A DNA stretch of 64,000 bases, taken from contig WHVA01000210.1 of assembly GCA_015179125.1 (NCBI GenBank), positions 116,624-180,623 on the forward strand, written 5' to 3'. Below are positions 44,264 through 56,260 of the stretch, in pieces. Made by a program: the position numbers and the translations under genes. This DNA comes from Gautieria morchelliformis (lineage: Eukaryota > Basidiomycota > Agaricomycetes > Gomphales > Gomphaceae). The notes beneath the pieces were generated by a model that worked only from the letters and a program-made list of their open reading frames with translations, searched no databases and had not been told where the DNA came from. Every line of letters starts with the position of its first letter. Position 1 is the first letter of the stretch.

Positions 44264-44955
44264 CCTTCATGCATGAGGGCAAGAGAAGTGTAGAGATTCA
44301 GATATTGGAAAGCAGGGTTAGCACTAGCTATGACCCATATGGCTTCAATCATTCCCTACAACCCTCTCAACCACCTAATCCTTCACCAGCCCCATCAATT
44401 GATTTGGAAGGTCAAGCATTGCCTCAGAGGCTGTTCATGTGGAGTAGAGATGTGTGGTTCCAGATTGTTGGTTGGCTCAGGGGTTAAGGACGACTCATTA
44501 TTGTCTCCATGAGTCACTATTGTTCTTCATGACTTGTGCTGGTTTTTATTGACTCATTATGACTCAGTTCCCCTATTGTGTACCATATCAGCTTTATTGT
44601 TCTGACTCCTCTTCATGACTTGCCTGACTCATTGTGACTCATCCCTCATGTTGTTCTGACTGCTTCTCATACTCACCTGACTCACTCTGACTCACTCTGA
44701 CTCATTCTGACTCATGGTGACTCATGGCTCCTAATCACGGACTCTTCCACTTAGAAATAATAGATAGAAAAACATTTTATTTTCTCTATAAATACAGCTA
44801 TTCCACTGTATGTTACTGTGAAGATGTAGATCTTAAGGCCTTGTGTCACAAGGGCAGACAGAACTTGACCAAGGTGTGGTATTCTGGATGCTACATAGTG
44901 ACAGTGTAAGGTAAGATACAATTAAGCTGGGGAACCGCCAGGCGGTTCCCACACA
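44264..44955 (+). other. Promoter-like repeat with TGACTCA cluster
   Basis: 44500-44720 has a dozen TGACTCA or near matches, then CTATAAATAC at 44787. From 44840 the sequence is shared with 48370-48540. A 72-codon frame at 44269-44487 has no recognisable motif. It is probably an LTR U3 or the end of a Helitron unit. Confidence 0.5.
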
Positions 44956-44959
44956 CTAG
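44930..44959 (+). repeat. Helitron-like 3' terminus (hairpin + CTAG)
   Basis: GGGAACCGCC-A-GGCGGTTCCC, a perfect 10-bp stem, then ACACA and CTAG (44956-44959). It is directly followed by CTATACAGTGGGG, which resembles a Helitron 5' end. The same junction recurs at 48453-48490. Confidence 0.65.
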
Positions 44960-45599
44960 CTATACAGTGGGGTCTTGTGGACCTGCCCCCCCCTTCATAA
45001 TCTACTTCTTTACACCCTTCCCTTCTAGAATGAACCCACCGGGTGAGCCAAAAGGAGCACCCCTTTGACCTTGAGAAAGGGATGGGTGTATGGACCGGGT
45101 CATTCTGATGTACATTGGAATAACTCCAGATCTGATGCCTCAGATCTGACATGAGTGGCATCATGGCAGATGTGTCAGCACAGTGCCAACACACCTGTTC
45201 TGGTGGTCAGCATTTGGTTGTGCTGGCAAAGCTGGCACTCCCAGGTTGTAGTGGGTGGTTGGTTGGTTTGAGGCCATGCTTCCTTCCCCCTCTGAACCGA
45301 AAGCTACAGTTGAGAACAACTTGGGTGCTCTCAAGCCCACAAACAGGTAATGCTTTTGGGGAACTGAACAGCCAATGATCTAGGCATCATTGGCACACCT
45401 AACTGCAAAGGATAGCAGTTATGCCATTGTAGGACCCAGCAGGGTCCTACACAAGGACCAACCAAGTGGTCAATAATTGGCTGCTTTGTGACACAATGTC
45501 ACCCATAGGGCTTGGGGGAGTCCTATGCAAGGAAATTACCAAAGCAGCCAATACTTGACTGCTTCATGCTGCAATGGCCCATGACTGAATGGGCCAGTA

Positions 45600-48100
45600 G
45601 CTGCAGCAGAAGGGCATTGTGTCCATGGGCCTGGACACAATGGATGCACATTTGCGTGCACACATGGCATGCAACATTGGCAGCAGTGCAGCTTCTGCAG
45701 CTGCCTTCCTCAGCCTGCTGGGGGACCTTCATGTCATGTGGACAACATGCCACAGGTGGCGGCTCTGCTCGGGAGGGGGGACCCCACAAGAGGCACATCC
45801 CAGCAGTGTCCAAGGCTGCTGGGCACTCCATATGGCACATGCCTGCAGCTGCAACATGTGCGGGTACAGCTTCGTGCCTGCGAGCAAGATCACCCCCACT
45901 GTCTTCATGAAAGCCGGGGGCTTTCTGTGTGGCCTAGGGCCCACCTTGGATGAGGTTGGTGACACAGCAGTCGTGATATACACCGTGACCGGGAGCTTCT
46001 GGGGACCTTTAGTGGGCCCCCAGATGCAGATGCATACCCTCCCCCCTTGACAGGAGAGATCATGGTGGCCGGGGCTGGCTCTGTGCGGCAGGGAGCCCCA
46101 GCAACCTGGGTGCCTGCTGGGGACCTGGTACACCACGTGAGGCCCACTGTGGAGGCAGGTGGCCCTGAAAGAGGCCGTGAGGGTGGGTGGGTGGAGCAGC
46201 ATGATGGGTGTGACGCCTGGCAGGCTCTGGGGACCCCTGGAGGGTCCCCAGAGGTGGATGTATGCCCCATAGGGAGGATAATCAAAAAGGTCATGTGATA
46301 CAGCATATATGAGTATATAATATATATTATAAGAGTATTAATAACAACATATAGGAATATATAGTAGTATTTATAAGGAGAATAATAGATGTTATTAGAA
46401 GATTCTGTATATATTTAAACATCTTGGAGATATATATACATATGAGAGAGTATTTAGTATGAATAGTTATAAGAGAGAGTATTAGACTACAATATAAAGT
46501 AATAGTAGTTGTCTAGATATTTGTAATATATATGAAAAGGAGTATTAATATGAACAGTTATAATGATATTATAAGTGTATATTAAAATTGGGTGGAAAAA
46601 ATAAGAAGAGGCATAAAAATCAAAAGAGGTGTTCTTGTCAGTGGAGTCACCGCTTGGGAGGGACAAAAGTAGAATTATTTATATCCCAACAATAAAATTA
46701 CCACATACTTTCAGGGTCTTCTTTTCTATAATCTGAGAATAAAATGGGTGAAGCTACATATAATAAAAATTTATGAGCATCCGCCTAGGGTGTGCACCAC
46801 CATTCCTGCTCGCGCCCAACGAGTGGGGCAACAGGGGCAGCAGGGGCGGTCCCTGAGGCCACGTATTATTTTAATGTTAGAGGTACTTGGGGCATGTGCA
46901 TTGACTCGAGCGCAGGGGACTAGGGCTTGTGACTCGAAGCCGGACAGATTAGATTCGTGTTGTTTCTACGGTACATGGAGTGCGACTTATACTATGGTGG
47001 ATAGGAGTCTTGGCACAGGCTAAATAGATAAATATGCTGCGGCTGATGCGTATATGCAGCCGGCTCCCTACAGATGAGCCACGGTCCGTGTATTTGGTTT
47101 TGGCTATAGTGCTCGGATCTTGTTGCGCGCGTGATGCCTCGGCTCGGCTTCAGTGGCTCGTGCAATCCAGCACGCATGCTGGATAGCCTTGACTCATGAC
47201 TCGTGTATATGCACATATGTGCGCAACACCACGTGCCAGCGTGGATGCAGCGGAAGGCCTGTGCTGTCATGCAGAGACGTGCCCCAGCAGCATGCCTGTC
47301 TGCTGGGGACCTGGGGTGTCACATGGGGCCCACCTTGGATGGGGGTGGGTCTGTAGGCGGCTGTGAGCGTGGGCAAAAGGGGCTGCATGGCGGGTGCAGC
47401 ACCTGGTGAGCTCTGGGTGGATACACACTCTAGGGAGTGTGCACCACCGTTCCTGCTCACTGGGAGTGAGCAGGAAGGCGGGGATGGCACCTGGGGTGCG
47501 CAGATGACGTTGTGCACCAGGGGCAGTGTGCACAACCTCTGGCCAACTCTGGGGGCCTCTAGAGGGTCCCCAGAGGTGTATGCACACTCTAGAGAGCGTG
47601 CAACACAGTTCCCGCTTGCTGGGAGCAAGCAGGGCCACCCCTGGGGCTGTGGGCGAGGGTGGATGACCTTGCATGCAGGGCGTGGTGTTCGCGACACCTG
47701 ACTGGCACTGGGGGCCTCTTGAGGGTCCCCAGAGGTGGATGCACGCTCTGAGGAGTGTGCATCACCATTCCTGCTTGCTGGGAGAGAGAAGGGCGGCCAG
47801 GGTGGGTCCTGGGGCTGTGCACGACTGTGGATGGCGTTGTGCGGCGCTGGCAGCTTACATAGGCCTTCCAGGGTCCTGGGGGGCTCTTGGGGGTTCCCCA
47901 GGGTGGATGCACACATGCCATGGGGCATGTGCAGCCATCAATGTGTGCCTGGGGTGATCTAGGGCATTGATGTGCCATGTGGATGGTGAAGGCAGCATCA
48001 ATGAGCGCGGCATCACATTGTATGTCATACATAGCATGGCTGGCCTGCCAGGCCGGCTGCTGGGAGGCCTGACGAGGCTGGGGGTGCCATGGTGCATGGA
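45600..48100. repeat. GC-rich degenerate tandem repeats (about 157 bp period)
   Basis: The core GGGTCCCCAGAGGTGGATGCACNCTCT...GTTCCTGCTTGCTGGGAG recurs at about 47410, 47566, 47723 and 47885, with older copies near 46240 and 45990. Open frames across it on both strands have no domain signal. The AT-rich arm 46274-46765 interrupts it. Confidence 0.7.
46274..46765 (+). repeat. Left arm of 0.5 kb inverted repeat
   Basis: From GGAGGATAATCAAAAAGGTCATGTG to GGGTGAAGCTACAT; it is the reverse complement, with scattered differences, of 48695-49247. Very AT-rich. It is not a gene. Confidence 0.8.
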
Positions 48101-48694
48101 TGCACCCTAGAGGGACACAATCACATTCATCCATGTGGCCTCTGCCCAGAACCATGCCTTGCTGGGTGTCATCTTGCAAGCCTTCACCCAGTGAGCGAGT
48201 CGTCCCTTCCTCTTCTCCATCATTGAGTCCAACTTTGACTTGGAGTGTTCCCACGATGAAAACCTCGTGGCAAGAGTGTTCTCACTGGCGACCCATCGTC
48301 TGCACTGCAGTCTTTTTCAAGATGCTGCAGGAAGTTCCAACAGGTGGAACTGGTATGGCTTAATACCTGTTTATCACAAGGGCACGCTGAATTCAACCAG
48401 TTTGTGGTAATTCAGATGCTACGTAGTGACAGCGACAGGTAAAGATTAAGCTGGGGAACCACCAGGCAGTTCCCACGCACTAGCTATACAGTCGGGTCTG
48501 TTGGACCCCCCCCCTCAGAATCTACTTCTTTACAGTTACTTTAGCCAGAAAAATCCCTTTGCACACATCTTGCACATGCTCAAATCAGTATAGAACTGAT
48601 CTCAAGCCATACTTGCTGTTTTGAAGAGTCTCAAAGCTTGTATACTAATCAGAGATTAGTTACTTGTCTTTAGGCCGATGCTGGCAACTTTTTA

Positions 48695-49247
48695 TTGCAT
48701 GTAGCTTCACCCATTTTATTCTCAGATTATAGAAAAGAAGAGGGTGAAAGTATATGGCAAGTTTATTGTTGGGATATAAATAAATTTACTTTTGTCCCTT
48801 CCTGAGCAGTGGCTCCGCCGACAAGACTGCCTCTTTTGATTTTTATGCCTCTTCTTATTTTTTCTACCAACTTTTAATATATACTATATCATTATAACTA
48901 TTTATATTAATACTCCTTCTCATATATATTACAAATATCTAGACAACTACTATTACTTCATACTGTACTCTAATACTCTCTCATTATAACTATTCATACT
49001 AATACTCCTACTCATATCTGTTAGAAGTATCTGTCCAAGTATCTATTACTCTATCTTGTAGTCTAATATTCTCTTATATGTATATATATCTCCGAGATGT
49101 TTAAATATATACAGAATCTTCTAATAACATCTATTATTCTCCTTATAAATACTACTATATATTCCTATATGTTGTTATTAATACTCTTATAATATATATT
49201 ATATACTCATATATGCTGTATCACATGACCTGTTTGATTAACCTCCT
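48695..49247 (-). repeat. Right arm of 0.5 kb inverted repeat
   Basis: From ATGTAGCTTCACCCATTTTATTC to CACATGACCTGTTTGATTAACC. It is somewhat longer than the left arm because of internal tandem TATTACTC units. The arms are separated by 1.9 kb. Confidence 0.8.
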
Positions 49248-49790
49248 TACTATATGGTTTTACAGATTTACAAGTTCCACGGACAGCTAACTACGTCCAT
49301 TCGACCATTGCCTCCATACTGAGCCAAATACTCGGATCAACACGGCCGTACAATACGGATCAGATACCCAATGATAGCTACATGATTATCCTATTGTACA
49401 AGAGTATGTACATGTAGGTTTGTTTTCTAAATTGTCCCCATATCTTGACTCCACTCCAGGCATAAATCCCCGCATATATGCAACCCCTTTGGTCCACTTC
49501 CCTCCACCCGCTTTTCCCTGCCCAATCCTCTGTGCATTCTACATTAGTTAGTGATGCCCTTGTATATATAAAGCAGCTATGAAGTGTCAGAATTAAATCA
49601 CCAGGAAATTCACTTCCAGTCACTGTCAGATTCATAGTAGTACTCACTACAGCTTGAGATTAAGCTGCCGAGTCTACTGTCCCCTCTATGCACCATATAT
49701 GCGCTTTGTATAGTTTGACATAGTGTAGTATTCAGTATCTCACCCTCCAAGACACCCCAAGTCAATCAAAATCCCCTAGACCATCGAGAG
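49248..49790. other. No gene seen
   Basis: AT-rich sequence with a strong TATATATAAAG box near 49562 but no linked open frame of substance. It may be another degraded LTR. Confidence 0.4.
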
Positions 49791-50244
49791 TGTTAGGCAC
49801 TATCCCATCACTTCACTCTGAATTCATTGAAAAGCTTTTATTTCAGTACTTAGACTTAGCCTGAAATGCCGGCCGAGCTGAGGTTTGGAACAAGGGGCTT
49901 GGCTTCAACTTTGTAGGTTGTGCCCACTCAGTGTTCTGCCCTAATTTTCGGATTGGAGTTTGGCTTCAAGCTGAGAGGTTCAGGAAACAGATATCAGAAG
50001 TGAGACTGATGTATGAGGATCTAAGTCATTATCAGAACTGAGGAATTAGTGCACATGATGGGGGGTAAAGCAGGAATCAGGAAAAGGGCATCATTGTCCA
50101 GATCCGGATTCAGATGATAAGAAAGATAAGAGATGATTGGATAGGAATGGAACAGGACTAGCTAAGAATAGAAGTCAGGGTGAAAAGGGAAGGGAAAGCT
50201 GAGGCCAGGGCCTTGGGACTGGATTCAGGCATGGGGCATTAACA
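49791..50244 (-). mobile_element. 3' LTR remnant with polypurine tract
   Basis: Minus sense TGTTAATGCCCC...GTGCCTAACA, 454 bp, preceded (50258-50245) by the purine tract ATAAGGGGGAGATAC. Only this end of the element is recognisable. The rest of the stretch to 50640 holds no readable pol. Confidence 0.6.
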
Positions 50245-50640
50245 GTATCTCCCCCTTATGGCCAAACCCATGAGGCCATAAGCAAGATCCTGGAGATTGC
50301 TGGGGTGAGAGCTAATATAAGCTTTGTTTCACATCTCTGCTTCTTGCCTTCTCTTCTTATCACATCAAAAGCTCACAAACAAAAATGTCTCACACCTAGG
50401 AGCCCACAATTGATGAACTTGATGTAGAACTTGTGAAACAACAGCAGGAGTTGGATATGCATGTCTGATTGCTGTAGGGACAAGTTCTGAATGTATTTCT
50501 CTAATTCTTGGTTGAGGATCTATTATCATAGTAAAGTGGTGTGAAACTATGTGAATTGTTGGGGGAATACGAAATGTGGCAGAGGGCCTACTCAAACTAA
50601 TCCCGTTTTGTTTCACCTAGAGAACCAGGAAAGGCTACAG

Positions 50641-53600
50641 CTAAGTTGGCATGGTCAGTATGTTGGGATGCTCCTCACCCATGACCCTCTTCCTTGCCTC
50701 TAATATTTGAACCTCCAGCTCTTCAGCATCTTTCCACTGACCCTGAGTCTGATAGGCATAGGCAACATTGCCCATGGTGATCAGTGTGTCGGGATGTGCC
50801 TCACCCAGGACCTTCTTCCTGGCCTTCATGACTTGAACCTCCAGCTCTTGAGCATCCTTCCACTGGCCCAGACATTGACAGGTTGCAGCAAGGTTGGCCA
50901 TGGCAGTCAGTGTGTTGGGATGCTCCTCACCCAGGACCCTCTTCCTTGCCTCCATGACTTGAACCTCCAGCTCTTTAGCATCTTTCCACTGGCCCTGAAT
51001 CCGATAGGCATAGGCAAGGTTGCCCATGGAGATCAGTGTGTCAGGATGTGCTTCACCCAGGAGCCTCTTCCTTGCCTTCATGACTTGAACCTCCAGCTCT
51101 TCAGCATCCTTCCACTGGCCCAGACATTTACAGGTTGTAGCAAGGTTGGCCATGGCAGTCACTGTCTGAGATGCTCCTCACCAAGAATTCTCTTCCTTGC
51201 CTCCATGACTTGAACCTCCAGCTCCTTAGCATCCCTCCACCGGCCCTGAGTCCGATAGGTGCAGGCAAGATTGCCCATGGTGGTCAGTGTCTGAGGATGC
51301 TCCTTACCCAGGATCCTCTTGCTTGCCTCCATGACTTGAACCTCCAGCTCTTCAGCATCCTTCCACTGGCCCAGATTCTGATAGGTCATACCAAGGTTGC
51401 CCATGGCAATCAGTGTATCAGGATGCTCCTCACCCAGGACCCTCTTGCTTGCCTCCATGACTTGAACCTCCAGCTCTTCAGCATCCTTCAACCAGCCCAG
51501 ACTCTGATAGGTTGTAGCAAGGCCACCCATGGCATTAAATGTCTCAGGATGTTCCTCACCCAAGACCCTCTTCCTTGCCTCCATGACTTGAACCTTCAGC
51601 TCTGCAGCATCCTTCCACCGGCCCTGAGTCCAATATGTAACAGCAAGGTTGCCTATGGCAGCCAGTGTCTTGGGATGCACCTCACCCAGGACCCTCTTGC
51701 TTGCTTCCATGACTTGAATCTCCAGCTCTTCAGCAGCCTTCCACTCGCCCAGATTCCGATAGGTTGCGGCAAGGTTGCCCATGGCAGTCAGTGTGAAGGG
51801 ATGCTCCTCACCAAGGGCCCTCTTCCTTGCCTCCATGACTCGAACCTCCAGCTTTTCAGCATCATTCCAACGACCCAGAGACTGACAGGTTGCAGCAAGA
51901 TTGCCCATGGCAGTCAGTGTCAGGGGATGCTCCTCACCAAGCTCCCTCTTCCTTACCTCCATGACGTGAGCCTCCAGCTCCTCAGCATCCTTCCACCGGC
52001 CCTGAATCTGATAGGTAGAGGCAAGGTTGCCCATGGCAGCCAGCGTCTGGGGATGCTCCTCACCCAGGATGCTCTTCCATGACTCCATGAATGGAACCTC
52101 CAGGTCTTCAGCATCCTTCCATCGCCCTGCCTCATAGAACACATTTACAAATCTGTATGCCAGGATTGAATATACACCTTTTGTGGGTAGCCCATTAATA
52201 TGAGGCAGGAGTGTTCTCCTAAAAGCATAATCCTCTGCACTATTTTCATCTGGGACAGAAAGTGCTAGTATCTGCATTGTGCACCATTGGTTACTCTCCT
52301 GCTCTGTCACCTCCAGTCTCTCTCTAGCCCAAGTATGTACTAGTGGATGAAGGAAAAATGTGCCTTCTCCCTCATAAGTACTAATCAGCGAGTAAGAAGT
52401 TAATTCATTAATGACCTCCTGAAATTGAAAGTCGCTCCAGCTACCATCTGTGGTTTGAAAGTTACGCAGAAGCTGTTTTGCATCACCAAATGGCCCATCT
52501 AGGTCTATGAGAGCTGCCTTCTGAAATATGCTCTTGGAAATGCCCTTATAATGCAGAAATGCACACAGGTGTAGCAGCCTTGCCGCTATGGGGCTTAGCC
52601 TTTTAAAGCTAATCTCCCATGTTGCATAAACTGCCCACTGATAATCATCTATCATCTGCACAGAATGCTTGCTCATCAGCTGGGCCTGATCTTTCTGGAA
52701 CATCTTCAGGTAGTCATTTAAGCTACATCCCTTTGACATATAAGCACCTGCTTGTACAATGGCCAGGGCAAGATAGCCAAGTTCTTTGGCAATTAGACAT
52801 GCCACACCACAGTTCTTTGTAGAATCTTTGGCTATTGAGATCATGAGGAGCAAATGAATTGCTTCATCAGGCTTCATGCCTGACACATGACAGTTGGAGG
52901 TGGGTGCATGCACACGACACTCCACATTGCGACTTGTCACAATGATGTTTCCATGCTTGCATGCTGGGAAGTACGTTCGAAGGTTTATGTCTGGGTCATC
53001 AGCATTGTCAAGGAAGAGCAGCCACCCTTGGTGTTGTCCAGAAAGCCAGAGAAGAGCATCCTTGGCAGTCTTGCCAATACTCCCCTCCCGAGCAATATCC
53101 TCAAGGCCAGACTCTATAGTGGACACACTACTTGCATCAATGTGATAGACTCTCCAGAAACTAATATAAAACAGGTTAGTCCAAACTTAACAGACCCAGG
53201 TGAACTGCCCCACCAGTCATAAAACTTATCAATGAATGTCAATGCAATCTGTGTTTTTCCTGCCCCACCAAGCCCATACAAGACAAAGATATGCTGTTCC
53301 TCCTTAGCAGTGAATGCCTTGTCTGGGAAGAAGTATCTCTCAAGTTGCAAAAGGATGTCAACTTGTCCAGTAAATCTGCTTGTTGGTGGAGGACAAGTCT
53401 TACAGGGAGCTCCATGTTTACCCAAGAGCTCACCGGCAGTGCTAGGGCCTATAATACCTACCATAAAACATATGTCATCAGCTGCAGGGCATTGCAAGTT
53501 GGAAGCACTCAGTTGTCTGACAGCTATTGCTTGCCGCCGCTCCTTGAGAGCAATGACAGCAGCAGTTACCATCTTGTCTACTTTTTCCCGCCGAAGATGC

Positions 53601-54747
53601 TGCAACGTGTGCGTTGTCACCTCAGCCAACTTTTCCCACTGTGTCAATGTGACATTCTGCAATCCCTGCTCCACATTGAACCGGAAGTAGACACTCGGTG
53701 CAGATCTGAAGCGCCGCTCAGTTTCCTCCGCTGTTGCCTCACATTCTGTGGTGATCTTCTTCAACACCTGGGCTACATCTAAAGGTATGACATTGTTAAA
53801 CCGACCAGGTGCCGGCAGGCTCGTAGTGGCGACGTATCCAGTGCCGATACTGACGATGCAGGCAATATGTTGGTGCGGAAATATATGTTCTGCTTCGTTG
53901 AGGATTTGCTTGATAGGATTGTTGCAACCCAGGCCGGCATCAACGAAGGGTTCATGCATAGGTGGTATGCCAATGACAATCCGTTTAAAAAAGGTAGGAG
54001 CAGCTGACGTAGCACGAGCGGCCTCCCATATGGCGCAGTCGAATGATTCGTACTTGTCTACGGTGTACGTACGGAAGAGGCGGGGTGTACTCATGTTATT
54101 TGCGGGCATCGCGCAGACGAAACTAGGTAACGGTCAGCCATGTACCAAGTCAACAAGAAGCGGCAACGTGAACAGACGTTTTGCATACTTCGCTGCTTGG
54201 TCTTGGATCGAACATGCGTGCGTCAGGGTCACCAGTCGATTCCTCGATGATGGCCTTGATAGCGATCTCCAACTTGCTAGCCTTGAACATTCCATCCTTC
54301 CAAAATGGTTTCTTATTCGAGAACACTTGTGAGGCGAATTTGCCATAGGCTTCGACCGCTTTATCTACGGACAGGTGCAGGCGGCCCAGCATGAGCGCTA
54401 TGAGCCTGCATGGAACGTATTAGAGAGCGACGGCGATCTAGAAGTAGGTAACTAACCCGCCTGTGCTTGTGCCGCAGATTAAGTCGAAATATTCGCAAGG
54501 AAGTGGGGTCGTGGGTCGCCCTTCTTGGCGCTGGATTCTTTGCATGATTTCTTGTAGGATGATGAGTTCGGACAAGCCACGGATGCCCCCGCCATCTGCT
54601 GAGGGAGTCAGAAGGTGGTCACATAACGAGCATGAAGACATTACCGAGTGAAAGCAACCTAAGTCCGGCGCCCTGGTGCTCATCGATTTGCGTGGTGTGG
54701 GTGGATTCAATGCCTGTTATTCCTGCCGCAAGACCTGAAGTAGACAT
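50641..54747 (-). CDS. NLR-type protein: patatin-like phospholipase, NB-ARC, 12 TPRs
   Basis: Exons 54747-54645, 54595-54457, 54405-54179, about 54122-53214 and 53160-50641. Patatin domain: LRLLSLDGGGIRGLSEL (oxyanion DGGGIRG), GTSTGG (nucleophile Ser in GxSxG), AAPTFFKRI, and FVDAGLGCNNP with catalytic Asp. NB-ARC: P-loop GLGGAGKTQ, GWLLFLDNADD (Walker B), NIIVTSRN, LGYLALAIVQAGAYM, and FLHPLVHTWARERL. The C terminus has 12 kinesin-light-chain-type TPRs of 42 residues (GRWKDAEELEVQVMEARKRVLGEEHP type). Fungal NLR-like proteins with this layout are thought to sense non-self or stress and to activate the N-terminal lipase. A one-base deletion at about 51168 splits the last four repeats, and splice phase at the 54178/54123 intron is off by one base, so the allele may be broken or mis-assembled. 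Confidence 0.85.
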
Positions 54748-55696
54748 GACCTACATCCATGAAGATTCGTCAGACCGCCCCCTTGATTGCGTCCCAGAAT
54801 ATCCTTTGCTTACCGTTGAGGATACCGAGGATGGCATTACGATTGGCGGCGTTTTGTCATGCCTGGATGAGGGGAAAGCTTTGGCGATCTGCTCGCTATG
54901 GCCCTTGTTGGAGGTCATGCCAGTGGTCTGTGAAAAAGAAGGGGGCAGTAGAGAACTGGCAACTGCGGTGAGAATGTGGGAATGAGAAGACTTCGACAAG
55001 TCACAGCTGACAGCAAACAGGTAGGCATTGTGATTCTTGTGCACAGTATCTGAGGTTCGACGGGCAACGCCGCGGCAGTAGGCTTACATAAAAATGTCGC
55101 GCAGGCAGCCTCTCTAGAACGACTCTGTGAACGATGGTGCTACGTACGATGTATTGCCCTAAGCCAGAACTAAACATGGCAGAGAAATCTAGTGCATAGT
55201 GTCGATCCAAAGTACGGATGTATGAAGGCCAAGCTAAGTGCGTGAAGGAGGTTTAGTCGTGAACGACCACCACCCTCTTCATCCCCTCAAAGATGGTGAA
55301 GAGGGAGTCAGGTCTGCATGGTGCGTTCAACGCGGGTGCCAACCCGTACCTTTCCCCTTGCCAACCAACCTTCATGAAAAGGCCAACCGCAACCCCCCGC
55401 GGAACAGCTCACCCACATGCATGAAGCCATCAAAACACCTACGAAAACCCCCACGAAACAAGCTCACAAAGAATCCACGAACCTATACCGCCCCGATGCC
55501 GACGCACTGCCTAGTGCATGAAACGTGAAGCGCGAAGCGATGCATGATGTTGTTAGACGATGCACGTAACGTCTATCGTCTAGGGCCGGGGGGGAGTGTA
55601 ATCGTGTGCCTTTGCGCGCTCATGCGCTGCCATTCGATTCTGCGCCCCCGCCTTCCCGCTCTGCCCCACGCCCGCACTGGCCTCCCCATACTCACT
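54748..55696. other. Intergenic; no gene supported
   Basis: Upstream region of the NLR gene. Short open frames (for example 54632-54985 plus) overlap its first exon and look like shadows. No known protein motif. Confidence 0.4.
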
Positions 55697-56260
55697 CTAC
55701 GCAGTAAGCTCCGCATGCCCTATCTTGACCGACTTGGCATGGAGCGCATCCGCGTTGCGCCTGTAATAGGTTACGATGCGCTCCAGGAGGTCGGGGGTCG
55801 AGGTATACGGGGCGCGGTGAATTTGCCTGGGGCGAGAAAGGGGGGAGATGTGGAAGGAGGGGATGCGAATCAATGGTGAGAGACGCGGGGAATAAAGCGG
55901 GTGAGCTGGACACACCGCTCAGCGCGCGTCATGGCCCTGCAGGCCTTGTGGGCGTGTACACGCTCGTCGGAGCAGACGCCGACGATGAGGTAGACGGCGG
56001 GGAATGAGATTCTGGCTTGGTGGAGCGGCCCGAGCGGGAGGGCGTGGCCTGCGAGCAAGGGTCAGTCATAAGTGCAACGGTCCCAAAAGGGACTTGGGAG
56101 GAGGGCCACCCATGTTGGAAGAGCAAGTATAGGCCTGGGGGTGGGAATGAGGGGAGATCGACGATGTGAGGTTAGTAAACGGTGGCAGAGCTGGGGCGAC
56201 AGCGACGCGCCATCGGCATACACACGAACGTGGCGTGCGACAGGGGGCCGGGTGAGGTGC
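55697..56260 (-). pseudogene. Choline-phosphate cytidylyltransferase fragment
   Basis: Minus-strand pieces of CCT (CTP + phosphocholine to CDP-choline, Kennedy pathway): RHVRVYADG (56240 region), LYLLFQHG, HALPLGPLHQARISFPAVYL with IVGVCSDERVHAHKACRAMT, then a jump to STPDLLERIVTYYRRNAD and KIGHAELTA-stop at 55697. The catalytic HxGH is QHGH here, the RYE motif is lost (AERC), and the segment between AERC and STPD, which should complete the catalytic fold, is missing. One splice donor (GG) is not usable. It is a decayed paralogue, not the functional housekeeping gene. Confidence 0.7.

Larger units (their letters stand above)
44960..48483 (+). mobile_element. Probable Helitron-like unit, plus orientation, in tandem
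   Basis: The start CTATACAGTGGGGTCTTGTGGACC and the end (hairpin GGGAACCACCAGGCAGTTCCC, then ACGCA, CTAG) are each joined to the complementary terminus of a neighbour. The initial T of the canonical TC is missing at both junctions. The interior is GC-rich tandem repeat plus one arm of a 0.5 kb inverted repeat. No transposase or helicase is present. Confidence 0.5.

Noticed and set aside
46890-47050. Possible tRNA gene
   Set aside because: GACTCGAAGCC resembles a T-arm by eye, but no cloverleaf can be folded around it.
45500-48260. Several 80-240 codon frames in the GC-rich repeats
   Set aside because: They overlap on both strands in tandem-repeat DNA, with no domain signal.
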